A DNA stretch of 64,000 nt from JAAYAY01 sp963674575. Lineage in GTDB: Bacteria > Planctomycetota > Planctomycetia > Pirellulales > Thermoguttaceae. A program made the position numbers and the translations under genes. Below are positions 46,304 to 55,065 of this stretch, piece after piece. How positions within the stretch are numbered: position 1 is the first letter of the stretch; each line of letters begins with the position of its first letter. The notes under the pieces were generated by a model. That model did not search any database. It saw only the letters and a program-made list of their open reading frames with translations, and had not been told where the DNA came from. The DNA lies in NCBI GenBank assembly GCA_963674575.2, contig CAXXQT010000008.1:310001-374000 (forward strand), given 5' to 3'.

Positions 46304-49300
46304 TTACTTGACCGCGAAACGATAACTCCCGGCCTCCACGGCAAGCACGGCATAGCCGTCTTCCATGTGCAGGAATTGCACGCCGGCGCTGCCGACGCCG
46401 ACGGCCACGTCGGACTTGGCCTTGGCCGGCACGTAGATTGTGCCCGAGGTGTTGGCCGGAAGGGTCACCTCCAGCACGAAGGAACCGTCCGTGCCCTTCT
46501 CCCACGCACTGTGGATCGTGCCGTACATCGATTCGGTCGAAGCGCTCACGCTCGTCAGGTCGGCCGGCGGCATGGGACGGATGATCACGTGCTTGAAGCC
46601 GGGCTGGTCGGGATCGGCGTTGATGCCGGCCAGCTTCTGGTAGAACCAGGCCACCAGGTCGCCGAACATGATGTGGTTCAGCGAGCTAACGCCTTTCCAG
46701 TCCTCCCAAAGCGTCGTGGCGCCCTTCTCGACCCACTCGCCGTAGCTGGGGGCCGTCTTCTGATTGAGGATCCGGTAGGCCAACTCGTGCTGACCGTTCT
46801 CGCTGAGCGTGTGGAAAAGGTACTTGGCGCCCAGGATGCCCACGTCGAGGTGGTCGTCGCGTCCGGCGACGTTTTCGGCCAGGTGTTTGATCACGGCGTC
46901 ACGTTCCGAATCTTCCACGAGGCCCTGGTAGACGGCACAGCTCAAGGCCGTCTGGCTTCCGTTCAAGTAAACGCCGTCGCCCTTGTAGAATTCCCGGTTG
47001 AACGCCTTTTTGATTTCTTTGGCAAGGGAAGCGTATTTTTTTGCGTCTTCCGTCTTGCTGAGGATTTCGGCGGCCTGGGCGACGATTCGGGCGTCGGCGT
47101 AGTAGTAGCCCGTTGAGGTGATCGTGTTGGGGGTGACCGTGTCGGCGGGAACCCAGTCGCCCAGGCCGATCTTGACGATCCCGTTTTCGGCCCGGCTGGT
47201 CAGGTAGTCCACGTAGAGCCGCATTCGGTCGTAGTGGTCCGCGAGGATTTGGGTATCGCCGCGGTAGGTGTAGACGTACCATGGGATGATCAAAAAGGCG
47301 CTGTCCCAGGCCGGTCCGTTGCCCCATTGGTAACCCCAGCCGGAGGTCGGCACGATGGCGCAGATCTCGCCCGTCTCTCGCTGCTCGTCGTGGATGTCCT
47401 GAATCCACTTGCGGTAGGAGGCCGTGTTTTCGAACTGGTACATGGCCTGCTCGGCCGCCAGGTGGGCGTCGCCCGTCCAGCCGTTCTTCTCCCGCTGGGG
47501 GCAATCGGTCGGATAGCCGTGGTAGTTGCCTCGGTAGCTCCACTGGGTCAGCTCGACGAGGCGATTGAAGAGCGGGTTGGAGCATTCGAAGTGGCCGGCG
47601 CGCCCGAAATCGGTGTGGGCCACCTGGCCGCGAAGAAGATCCAGTGTGGGCTTCTTCGCCAGGCCGGTTACTTCGACGTAGCGGAAACCGTGGTAGACGA
47701 ACCGCGGTTCCCAGACCTCCAGGCCTTCGCCTTTCAGGGTGTAGGTGTCCGTCTGGAAGGGGCCCTCGAAGACGAACTTCGAGATTTCACTCCGCTCGAT
47801 CATTCCATCTTCATCGATCCGTTCGCTGTAGCGAAGGGTGACCTTGCTGCCCCGCTTGCCCTGAACGTGCAGTTGGGCAAAGCCCGGGAAGTTCTGGCCC
47901 ATGTCGAACACGTAAACGCCGGGCTGCGGCTCGCTCACCGAGACCGGCTTGATCGTTTGCGTGACCCGAATCGGCGGCATCATTTGCGAAGAAAGCGTGC
48001 TGGTCGGGCTGTCGACGACCTCGGGCTGTTCCCAGCCGGAGGCGTCGAAGTCGGCCGTATCCCAACCGGGCGTCTCCAGTCGGGCGTCATACGATTCGCC
48101 GGCGCGGATGCTGTCCAAGACGATCGGTCCGTTGCCCGCCTGCCAGGACGAGTCGCTTACGATCGTTTGCACCGTGCCGTCTTCCAACTCCAGGCGGAGC
48201 TGCAGCAGCATGGTCGGCTCGCCGCGCCAGGGCGACTGGTCGAAGTTCCAGGTCGCCCGGGTGAGCATGTTGTACCAGCCGTTGCCTAGGATGACGCCGA
48301 TGGCGTTATCCCCGGTCGTGATTTGTTCGGTCACGTCGTGGGCCACGTAGAGGGCCCGGCGGTCGAAGCGGGTGAAGGCCGGATCGAGCACATGATCGCC
48401 CACCTTGCCGCCGTTCAGGTGCAATTCGTGGTAGCCTAGTCCGCAAACGTAGGCCGTTGCTCGGCGAACGGGCTTCTCCACGCGGAAGGTCTTGCGGAAC
48501 ATGGGGGCGGGGGCTTTTTGCGACCAGCCCACGTTGGCGCCCGTCTTCGGCACGCCCCAGGGGGCCATTCCCACCTTGCCGGTCACGGCGGCCGCTTCCC
48601 AACTCGCAAGATCTGCATCGGGAGCGAAGAACGATTTGCCGGGAGCCGGCTTGGCAGTTGCCTTCCACGACTCGTCGGTGGTCCAACTCAACCGCTTGCC
48701 GTCAGCCAGTTCGACGACCAACTTGATCGCCAATCCGGCGGGGCCTTCCGTGGCATTGTCGATATCGGCCGCCAGCACGTTCGTGCCGGGTCGGAGTTTC
48801 TCGGTTACTTCCACCTCGTAGGCTCGACGCCAGGCGTAGTCTTCCGGCGCGTTCTCGCTTATTTTCGCTCCGTTCAGCCAGAGGCGGAATTTGTCGTCAG
48901 CCGCAATGACCAGGTAGGCCCAACGGGGACGCAGCTCACTTGGCACCTCGATCGTGCTGCGGAAGAACCGCTTGCCCGCGGGAACGCTCACGGCGGCATT
49001 GCCCTCGGAGGTCCAGATCCACGAGGCATCGGTCAGCTTCAACTCTTCGGCCGGACTGCCCGCCTCAACCTTCCGCTCGAACGGCTTGGTGTAGCGAAGC
49101 CACTTCGCCCCCCAATCTTCCGCGGCGAGAATTCCCATGGACCACGAAGCCGGTTTGCTCCACGCCGACGCCTTGCCGTCCTGGTCCCAGATCCGCACCT
49201 TCCAACAGCACGCCTGGTGGGAGGTGAGCGGCTTGCCGGCGTAGGTCACGTGGATCGACTGGTCCGACTCGACCTTTCCGCTGTCCCAAAGGTCGCCTTC

Positions 49301-49537
49301 GTCGGCGGCCAGCTTGGCCTCGCTCGAAGCCACCAGCACCTGGTAGGCCGTCTGGCGGGCACCGCGGCGGGTATCGACGATCTGCCAGGACAGCCGGGGG
49401 GCCGTGGCGTCGATTCCGACTGGATTGGAAAGATATTCGCAACCAAGGTGGTCGACCTGGGCGGCATTTTCGGCGGCAATGGCCGAGATGCATAGAGATA
49501 GAGAAATGGCACACAGGCACAACAGGCGTCGGATCAT
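46304..49537 (-). CDS. Secreted glycoside hydrolase family 78 alpha-L-rhamnosidase
   Basis: The protein has 1077 aa. Signal peptide RRLLCLCAISLSLCISAIAA. Domain order follows GH78: an N-terminal fibronectin-like domain (LGCEYLSNPVGIDATAPRLS, then SWQI), a carbohydrate-binding beta-sandwich (YLVIAADDKFRLWLNGAKIS), the rhamnosidase N domain (RRATAYVCGLGYHELHLNGG), and the (alpha/alpha)6 barrel. The barrel holds the family motif YPTDCPQREKNGWTGDAH near residues 675-692, whose D, R and E residues line the active site, and GDWVPADTV. The end is a beta-sandwich. It hydrolyses terminal alpha-L-rhamnose. ATG 49537 is preceded by CTGGAGTG. Upstream of and co-oriented with the GH106 gene. Confidence 0.95.
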   Translation of the reverse strand: MIRRLLCLCAISLSLCISAIAAENAAQVDHLGCEYLSNPVGIDATAPRLSWQIVDTRRGARQTAYQVLVASSEAKLAADEGDLWDSGKVESDQSIHVTYAGKPLTSHQACCWKVRIWDQDGKASAWSKPASWSMGILAAEDWGAKWLRYTKPFERKVEAGSPAEELKLTDASWIWTSEGNAAVSVPAGKRFFRSTIEVPSELRPRWAYLVIAADDKFRLWLNGAKISENAPEDYAWRRAYEVEVTEKLRPGTNVLAADIDNATEGPAGLAIKLVVELADGKRLSWTTDESWKATAKPAPGKSFFAPDADLASWEAAAVTGKVGMAPWGVPKTGANVGWSQKAPAPMFRKTFRVEKPVRRATAYVCGLGYHELHLNGGKVGDHVLDPAFTRFDRRALYVAHDVTEQITTGDNAIGVILGNGWYNMLTRATWNFDQSPWRGEPTMLLQLRLELEDGTVQTIVSDSSWQAGNGPIVLDSIRAGESYDARLETPGWDTADFDASGWEQPEVVDSPTSTLSSQMMPPIRVTQTIKPVSVSEPQPGVYVFDMGQNFPGFAQLHVQGKRGSKVTLRYSERIDEDGMIERSEISKFVFEGPFQTDTYTLKGEGLEVWEPRFVYHGFRYVEVTGLAKKPTLDLLRGQVAHTDFGRAGHFECSNPLFNRLVELTQWSYRGNYHGYPTDCPQREKNGWTGDAHLAAEQAMYQFENTASYRKWIQDIHDEQRETGEICAIVPTSGWGYQWGNGPAWDSAFLIIPWYVYTYRGDTQILADHYDRMRLYVDYLTSRAENGIVKIGLGDWVPADTVTPNTITSTGYYYADARIVAQAAEILSKTEDAKKYASLAKEIKKAFNREFYKGDGVYLNGSQTALSCAVYQGLVEDSERDAVIKHLAENVAGRDDHLDVGILGAKYLFHTLSENGQHELAYRILNQKTAPSYGEWVEKGATTLWEDWKGVSSLNHIMFGDLVAWFYQKLAGINADPDQPGFKHVIIRPMPPADLTSVSASTESMYGTIHSAWEKGTDGSFVLEVTLPANTSGTIYVPAKAKSDVAVGVGSAGVQFLHMEDGYAVLAVEAGSYRFAVK

Positions 49538-49806
49538 GACACACTCCAGAGGGGGGAAGCGGATCGATTTGCTCGATTTCTCTCTGTTGTAGATGCCATG
49601 AGGGCGGTTGTCGAGGCACTCGGATGTCTGGAGAACCTGGCGGCCTCCCCAGAATTCCACCAAGAAATCGCCCGGAATCTCCGAATAGAATATTGCTTCG
49701 CAAACATGTTTGTGATACAAACAAGAGTGTCGGGAGTCTCCGTCTCTGCCGGCCCGCATGCCTGACAGGGCCAATAGTCAGAACCGTCAATCCGAGGAGT
49801 TTCGCG

Positions 49807-50553
49807 ATGAATAAGGTGCAGAATCAGCCCGAGGATCCGCAGGAAATCTCCCGTTGGACCCGGGCCTACGCCCAAAACCGCAGCCTGCCTGTGGTTGTGT
49901 TCCTCCTCATCTTCCTGACGATCAACGTGGTGATCGGAGGGGCGTCGCTGCTTGCCGGCACGGCCTATCGATCAGGCAACGTGTTCCTCTTCTGGGTCGC
50001 GATAGCTGCGCTGGTCCCTGCGTTTGGGGCGATTGTCTTTTTCTCGGTGCCCAGATGGGCTCGCAAGTTCCAGACGTGGCTCATTGGACGTCTCTACGCC
50101 AAGGAAGGAAACGTGGCTTTCTCGCTGCAGAGTCGGCACGCAACGGCCTGGGGTGTGATTCTGGTCGTTTGCTTTGGGGCTTGCGTTGCCGCGTCCGTGA
50201 TCCTCGGCTTCTTCTTCGATATCCCATCGAAGTACATGCAGCCGATCTCCGCCCTCTACGTCGTGCCCTTTCTGGTGGGGCTGTGGCTGTTGATGCGGCC
50301 CATGACCGGCTGGGCCGCTCTGTTATGGCCCTTGCTCTACGCACTCCACGCCATCCTGATCGTCGCCGGGGCTCCCATTCTGTTCACCGGTCCGTGGGAA
50401 GTCCTGAACATGGTGATTCCCATCGCGGGCTACGGACTGCTGGCCAGCCTGGCGGGCCACCTCTACAGCCGAGTGGCCCTCCGTCATTTGAGGCAATTGG
50501 CACAGGCGGGGGCGAACCATACAGATCCGCTTGAGGAGGCACGCAGTTCATGA
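49807..50553 (+). CDS. Six-helix membrane protein, paired with an HTH regulator
   Basis: The protein has 248 aa. A polar N-terminus (MNKVQNQPEDPQEISRWTRA) is followed by six hydrophobic helices at about 28-50, 60-82, 115-137, 145-165, 168-190 and 196-216, and a C-terminal cytoplasmic tail (RHLRQLAQAGANHTDPLEEA). I do not recognise the family. Its last codons overlap the ATG of the downstream regulator (ATGA), so the two are translationally coupled. Small membrane proteins coupled to a winged-helix protein are found in several bacterial groups; the membrane partner may sequester or control the regulator, or be its main target. Both statements are inference. Confidence 0.85.
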   Translation: MNKVQNQPEDPQEISRWTRAYAQNRSLPVVVFLLIFLTINVVIGGASLLAGTAYRSGNVFLFWVAIAALVPAFGAIVFFSVPRWARKFQTWLIGRLYAKEGNVAFSLQSRHATAWGVILVVCFGACVAASVILGFFFDIPSKYMQPISALYVVPFLVGLWLLMRPMTGWAALLWPLLYALHAILIVAGAPILFTGPWEVLNMVIPIAGYGLLASLAGHLYSRVALRHLRQLAQAGANHTDPLEEARSS

Positions 50554-50831
50554 CGGATATCGATCGAGTCATTCATGAGCCAGTGCGACTGCGGATCCTC
50601 TCCATCCTGACGGGCGTCGACGTGGTCGACTTCACCTTCCTGGTTTCCACCCTGGGCCTGAGTCGCGGCAACCTGTCGTCCCACATGGACAAACTTGAGC
50701 GAGCCGGCTACGTCGAGATCCAAAAAGGCTTCAACGGAAAAGTCCCTCGCACCGAATACCGCATCACCGACACCGGGCGGACTGCTTTGACTGCGTATTG
50801 GGCGGCCCTGGACCAGATCCGTAGCTTGTAG
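50550..50831 (+). CDS. Winged-helix transcriptional regulator (HTH_34/MarR-like)
   Basis: The protein has 93 aa. The single winged-helix domain reads DRVIHEPVRLRILSILTGVD, DFTFLVSTLGLSRGNLSSHM, DKLERAGYVEIQKGFNGKVP and RTEYRITDTGRTALTAYWAA. This is the PF13601-type 'transcriptional regulator' fold, close to ArsR/MarR: recognition helix SRGNLSSHMDKLE and the wing KGFNGKVPRTEYRIT. No ligand or metal site is obvious. Its start overlaps the upstream membrane-protein stop by 4 bp, and its TAG is the first base triplet of the palindromic repeat that follows. Confidence 0.93.
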   Translation: MTDIDRVIHEPVRLRILSILTGVDVVDFTFLVSTLGLSRGNLSSHMDKLERAGYVEIQKGFNGKVPRTEYRITDTGRTALTAYWAALDQIRSL

Positions 50832-51100
50832 GTCACCGCTTGCCGAGCGGGACCTGCGCATTTTCTTCCCAAGGGCTCGCTCTTCTGTAACGCATCTATT
50901 GCTAGTGGCGGATTGGGCTCCCGTTCCAGGTCGTGTTCGGCGAACACGGACCTACCTGTTGTAGGTCACCGCTCGCCGAGCGGGACCTGCGGCGAGTGCG
51001 CATTTGCTGTTCAAGGGCTTGCTGTTCTGTCACGTGTCTACTGGCAATGGCAGATTGGGCTCCTGTTCCAGGTCGTGTTCGGCGAACACGGACCTACCTT
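50828..51100. repeat. Tandem pair of 130-140 bp palindromic elements
   Basis: Two adjacent imperfect direct copies, 50828-50960 and 50961-51100. Each starts with GTAGGTC and ends with GACCTAC (terminal inverted repeats). Each contains two internal palindromes, CCGCT[TC]GCCGAGCGG near the start and GTGTTCG-g-CGAACAC near the end. Shared words include AAGGGCT, CAGATTGGGCTC/CGGATTGGGCTC and CCAGGTCGTGTTCGGCGAAC. This looks like a MITE- or REP-type element that has duplicated in tandem. Confidence 0.88.
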
Positions 51101-51178
51101 GCGAAAAAGACGCTTGACTCATCGGGCGGAAGTGTTACAATCTGTAGTGTTACAGGGTGTCGCACAAGGAGGATCGCT
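50832..51178. other. Intergenic region between the HTH regulator and second blaI
   Basis: About 347 bp filled mostly by the duplicated palindromic element (to 51100), then the second BlaI promoter and operator. No gene is present. Confidence 0.7.
51114..51172 (+). promoter_or_regulatory. Promoter with BlaI/MecI-type operator before the second blaI
   Basis: TTGACT (51114-51119) and TACAAT (51136-51141) are spaced by 16 bp. The -10 overlaps TACA-atc-TGTA (51136-51146), and TGTA-gtgt-TACA (51143-51154) follows. These are TACA/TGTA dyads as in known BlaI/MecI operators. AAGGAGG (51166-51172) is 6 bp before ATG 51179. Confidence 0.78.
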
Positions 51179-51604
51179 ATGGCCAAGAAGCAGAAGCCGG
51201 CTCTCAGCGAGTTGGAAAACAAGATCATGGGCCTCGTCTGGCAGCATGGCGAGGTTACGGCCGAGCAGGTTCGCAACGCGCTGGAATCCAGTTCGCCCAT
51301 CAAGGACTCGACCGTCCGCACGATCCTCCGCCGGTTGGAGGAGAAGGGCTACGTGCAGCACGTGACCGAGGGTCGGGCCTACGTCTATTCGCCCACGGTC
51401 GCCTCTCAGAACGTGGCGGCCGACGCCGTGCGCGGCATCATCGACCGGTTCTGCAACGGCTCGGTGGAAGATCTGCTGGTCGGGATGGTCGACAGCCAGG
51501 TGGTTTCTCCCGACCAGCTTGAGCAACTCGCCCGGCGAATCGCGGCCGAGAAGGACCGGGACACGAGGGGAAAGCAGAAGTCACATCGACAAAAGGAGCG
51601 TTGA
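51179..51604 (+). CDS. BlaI/MecI/CopY-family transcriptional repressor (second copy)
   Basis: The protein has 141 aa. Winged helix at 7-80: LSELENKIMGLVWQHGEVTA, EQVRNALESSSPIKDSTVRT and ILRRLEEKGYVQHVTEGRAY, then the C-terminal dimerisation part with DLLVGMVDSQVVSPDQLEQL. It is clearly homologous to the repressor at 4685 but only distantly similar. It should repress its own promoter through the TACA/TGTA operator at 51136-51154. The M56 gene starts one base after its stop, as in a bla-type operon. In this case the M56 partner appears broken, so the repressor may be locked on or respond to another peptidase (inference). Confidence 0.95.
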   Translation: MAKKQKPALSELENKIMGLVWQHGEVTAEQVRNALESSSPIKDSTVRTILRRLEEKGYVQHVTEGRAYVYSPTVASQNVAADAVRGIIDRFCNGSVEDLLVGMVDSQVVSPDQLEQLARRIAAEKDRDTRGKQKSHRQKER

Positions 51605-51605
51605 C

Positions 51606-52256
51606 ATGGCGGCGGCATCGTGGTGGGCAGTTGCGTTTCTAGTCGACATTTCGTTGAAGGCGGCCTTGCTGGCCGTGCTTGCCTGGGCGGCAATGGCCGT
51701 CTTCCGCCTGCGGGCGGCTCCTGTCAAGCACCGCGTCTGGGTGCTGGTCCTGGCAGGCATGATGCTCATGCCCGCTCTCGTTCAAGTGGTCCCTGCCGTG
51801 TCGCTGCCTTACTGGCTCTCTCTGAGTCTGCCAATCGTAGACGAGGAAGCCGACACGACGGTTGCCCTGCAAACGGTTCCTTCGGCGCAGACGCCGGCTG
51901 AGCCAATCGCGCTCCCTGGGGATTCTTCGCTGGAAGCGGCTCCTGTTGATCCTGACGTGTCGGCCAGTGAGCCGGCAATCGAGGTCTTTCCGGAGATTGC
52001 GAGCGCAGGGATCGAGACCTCTGTGCCGCAGCACCAGGCAATCGCTCAACCGGTGCCGGAAGCCGTTGTGATTCGGAAGCCTGCGGTAGCGTCGGGCACG
52101 ATTCTGGCGATGGCGATTCTTGGTGTCTACGTGATCGGCGCCGGCCTGTTTCTGATCCGACTTCTGGCGGGCCTGGTTTGTCCAACGTCGATTGGCCGAT
52201 CTGGCCGAACAGGCCTGCGACGACGAGGTGATTCGCTGTACCGGCGCCCCCTATGA
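51606..52256 (+). pseudogene. N-terminal fragment of an M56 (BlaR1-like) peptidase, catalytic core lost
   Basis: An ATG at 51606, one base after blaI, opens a 216-aa frame. It has the M56 membrane part: helices LKAALLAVLAWAAMAVFRLR, KHRVWVLVLAGMMLMPALVQ and SGTILAMAILGVYVIGAGLF, then IRLLAGL. From about 52170 the frame changes into noise (VCPTSIGRSGRTGLRRRGDS) and stops at 52256. The expected zinc-site region with HExxH (about 100 residues in the paralogue at 5097) is absent in all frames. The continuation of the family sequence (WFVQRRLADLAEQACDDEVI) starts in another frame at about 52175. So an out-of-frame internal deletion of roughly 300 bp has removed the catalytic core. Confidence 0.8.
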
Positions 52257-55065
52257 TTACGCCCAGAACCTCCTGCAGATCGCCTCGCAATTGACGGACA
52301 ACTCGCGGCTCCGGCCGGTCGGTGTGGCCATGGCCCGCAAGGCCAGTGTCGCCCGTCGGATCGAGTCGATCATCGATCGGGAACGCCCCCTGTCGCAGCG
52401 GCTCGGCACGCTGGCCGCGGTGTTGCTCATGGCGCTGGTGGTGCCGATGGTGTTGTTGGCGGCGGGGCTGAAGGGGGCGGATTCAAAGGCAGTGGCCGAG
52501 GAGACTCCGGCGGTCGTGGAAAGTGAAGATTCTGGCGAAGCGGAGGCCCCCCTCGACGGCGAAGAGGAAGTTGTGGTCACCATGCGCGCAGCGGGGGTGA
52601 TTCGCGGCAAGGTGGTGGATGCAGAGACCGGCAAGCCGATTTCGCCGTTCACCGTGCATGTTGCCTTCTCGCCCGACCGTAGACCGAACGAACCGGCCGG
52701 CAGTCTAAGCGGTGCGAGGGCCTTCGGTGGAGAGACATTCGCCTCTCCCGACGGAACGTTCCGCATGGGCGACTTCATGCGGGGCATGCCGGTCAAGACC
52801 CAGGTCGAGGCCAAGGGATACGATTCCGTGATTGTCCGCCGCCTTGTTGCGGTGGCCGAGAGTGAGGCAGGGGCGGTGGAGATTCGCCTCTCACCGATTC
52901 CTCCCTCGGAATTGGTCACCGTTGCCGGTCGGATCGTGAATGAAAAGGGCAAGGCGATGATTGGCGCCGAGTTGCGGCTTGTTGTTGTGGCGAAACGCCC
53001 CTCTCCAAGAGAGCGGGTCCGTTTCGACTGGAGCATGATCCGCAACGGGCAAATGAGGATGCAGGAGCCCGTATCGCAGTTCTTGACTGCTGTGACCGAC
53101 CGCGACGGCCGCTTTCGTTTCGAGCAAGTGCATCGGGGGCAGGATATGGTGATCGCTTATTGGGGGCTGGGCATGGCGCCGGGTCGCACAGCCGATCTCG
53201 AAGGGGTTCCGCCCGAACAGTTGAAGGATTTGACAATCACGGTTGCCGCTCCCGGCACCGTTCGAGGGGCAATCGACAGGAAGGCCTATCCGGAGGTTAG
53301 CAGCATCGTGCTGACGAGCAGAAACCTGCTGGCGAGCCGGACCGGAGGTGTGTACCTGGCCGAGGTTTCTGCGAAAGGAGACTCCTACGAGATTCGAAGC
53401 GTTTTCGCGGGTCACTACGACCTGCAAGTCTACGGCCCAACACGCCGCATGGCCGATCATGGAATCCGCAAGTACGACGTGATTCGACATGAGAGCGTTG
53501 ACGTGAAATCGGGTGAGACGGTGGTTGTCGATCTCGCTGCCCCGTCCGAGGAAGATGCTCACGGCGCCGAAGCGGAGGAGAGGCGCGCTTCGAGCATCCC
53601 GGCGGAATCGTCGCCGACGCCCGCGTCGAAGGAAGCCTCTGCGCCTCTGCCTGTTCCCCCCGCTACGTCGGACACGGATATCGTCGTGACCGGAACCGTG
53701 GTTGACGAATCCGGGCAAGGTATCGGCGGCGCAAGGCTCTTCCTGCCGCTGAAGCGCGAGGACGACAGCCGCCTTGCCCTGGCAACAACGACCGAGAGCG
53801 GTTCGTTCGCGATCCGCGCACCCAAGGCGTGGACTGAGCCAGGCACGTTCACTCCTTCCTGGACGATCTGGTGCTATGCTCAAGAGTACCGTGTTGCCGC
53901 CGCTTCGGCCTACAACCAACTGAGAGGTGGATCGGATTCTCCCGTCCAAATCGTGCTTGACTCCAAGACCGACACGGCCTTCGAGGTGAAGGATCCACAC
54001 GGCGTTCCGGTTTCTGGGGCCCACGTTGAGCCGTGGCACTTCTACGTTGGGAGCTACGACATCCTGCCGAAGAGGCTCCGCGAACTTCTTGCCGCCGAGA
54101 CCGATGAGAAGGGCCGTGTCTTCTTTCCCGGATTGGGACGAGACAAGCTATGGTCGGTGCAAGTGACGGCAGACGGTTACGGCACCCAGCAACTGCGGCT
54201 GCGCGACTCGGCCGAAGAACCGGCCATGCGGACCATTTCTCTGCGATCCACTGGGCGACTGGAGGGACGCCTGATCGCAGGGAACTCAAAAGCCCTCAAG
54301 GACGCCCGGGTGGGTGTTCATCAGGAAGACTACCTCGGGCAATGTACCTATGGGACGGCGTTAGTGGAGCCGGACAAGGACGGACGGTTCGTTGTTCCAG
54401 CCTTTGCCGAGGGCGAGATCAAGTTGATCGTCCAGGTTGACCCGTCGCTGCCATTGCGCCCGCGGATTCCGGAACGCCTCGAGATCTTCGCAGGCGAGAC
54501 GACGCACGTCGAGGTGCCCTTCGAGCCGACCGTGCGTGTGCGAGGGCGGGTGCAGACCAAGGGTGAGGCCAGGCCTGTTGCCGAAGCAGTGGTTTCGGTA
54601 CGGTATGGCTCCTTCGGGCAGAGCGACCAATTTCGAACCGACTCGGATGGATATTTCGAGGCGGATGTGCTGCCGGGCCCGGTGTACCGACTGCTCATCA
54701 TGAAGCCCGAAGAGTATTCGAAATGGATCGTCGAAAAGGCCGGCTGGCAGAGTCAGAACGCAATCGAGGTTCCCGCCGGCGCTAAGACCTTTGAGCTTCC
54801 GCCGCTGGAATTGATCGAAACGGTGCAGCGAACGGGCCGGCTGGTGGACCGGGAAGATCGTCCGGTCGTCGGAGCCAGTATTCGGGCGAGCAAGGGTAAT
54901 CGGGTCTACGCCTGGGGAAAAAGCGACGCCCAAGGCGACTTCACGCTGCGTCTGCCCCAAAGATCCGTGGTGGAAGAATACGATGCCAGCCGCACGGGGA
55001 AGGGAGTGCCACGCAATGCGACCGTCGTCAGCGGGTTACCCCTTGTTCTGCAATTGAACGAGTGA
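52192..55065 (+). CDS. M56 C-terminal remnant joined to carboxypeptidase-regulatory-like repeats
   Basis: A 957-aa frame starts at TTG 52192 in the frame after the deletion point. The first 60 residues (LADLAEQACDDEVIRCTGAP, then YDYAQNLLQIA) are the tail of an M56 peptidase domain. A membrane helix follows (LAAVLLMALVVPMVLLAAGL, about 80-100). The remainder is a series of about seven beta-sandwich carboxypeptidase-regulatory-like domains, each opening like VIRGKVVDAETGKPISPFTV, VTGTVVDESGQGIGGARLFL or RLEGRLIAGNSKALKDARVG. They are likely the extracytoplasmic sensor or binding part. It has no usual start signal of its own, so expression of this half is doubtful. Together with the preceding fragment it was probably one gene. 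Confidence 0.8.
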   Translation: MADLAEQACDDEVIRCTGAPYDYAQNLLQIASQLTDNSRLRPVGVAMARKASVARRIESIIDRERPLSQRLGTLAAVLLMALVVPMVLLAAGLKGADSKAVAEETPAVVESEDSGEAEAPLDGEEEVVVTMRAAGVIRGKVVDAETGKPISPFTVHVAFSPDRRPNEPAGSLSGARAFGGETFASPDGTFRMGDFMRGMPVKTQVEAKGYDSVIVRRLVAVAESEAGAVEIRLSPIPPSELVTVAGRIVNEKGKAMIGAELRLVVVAKRPSPRERVRFDWSMIRNGQMRMQEPVSQFLTAVTDRDGRFRFEQVHRGQDMVIAYWGLGMAPGRTADLEGVPPEQLKDLTITVAAPGTVRGAIDRKAYPEVSSIVLTSRNLLASRTGGVYLAEVSAKGDSYEIRSVFAGHYDLQVYGPTRRMADHGIRKYDVIRHESVDVKSGETVVVDLAAPSEEDAHGAEAEERRASSIPAESSPTPASKEASAPLPVPPATSDTDIVVTGTVVDESGQGIGGARLFLPLKREDDSRLALATTTESGSFAIRAPKAWTEPGTFTPSWTIWCYAQEYRVAAASAYNQLRGGSDSPVQIVLDSKTDTAFEVKDPHGVPVSGAHVEPWHFYVGSYDILPKRLRELLAAETDEKGRVFFPGLGRDKLWSVQVTADGYGTQQLRLRDSAEEPAMRTISLRSTGRLEGRLIAGNSKALKDARVGVHQEDYLGQCTYGTALVEPDKDGRFVVPAFAEGEIKLIVQVDPSLPLRPRIPERLEIFAGETTHVEVPFEPTVRVRGRVQTKGEARPVAEAVVSVRYGSFGQSDQFRTDSDGYFEADVLPGPVYRLLIMKPEEYSKWIVEKAGWQSQNAIEVPAGAKTFELPPLELIETVQRTGRLVDREDRPVVGASIRASKGNRVYAWGKSDAQGDFTLRLPQRSVVEEYDASRTGKGVPRNATVVSGLPLVLQLNE

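Noticed and set aside
52192..55065. Programmed frameshift joining the two M56 fragments
   Set aside because: A simple frameshift would not restore the missing HExxH region, which is absent in every frame, so a deletion explains the data better.
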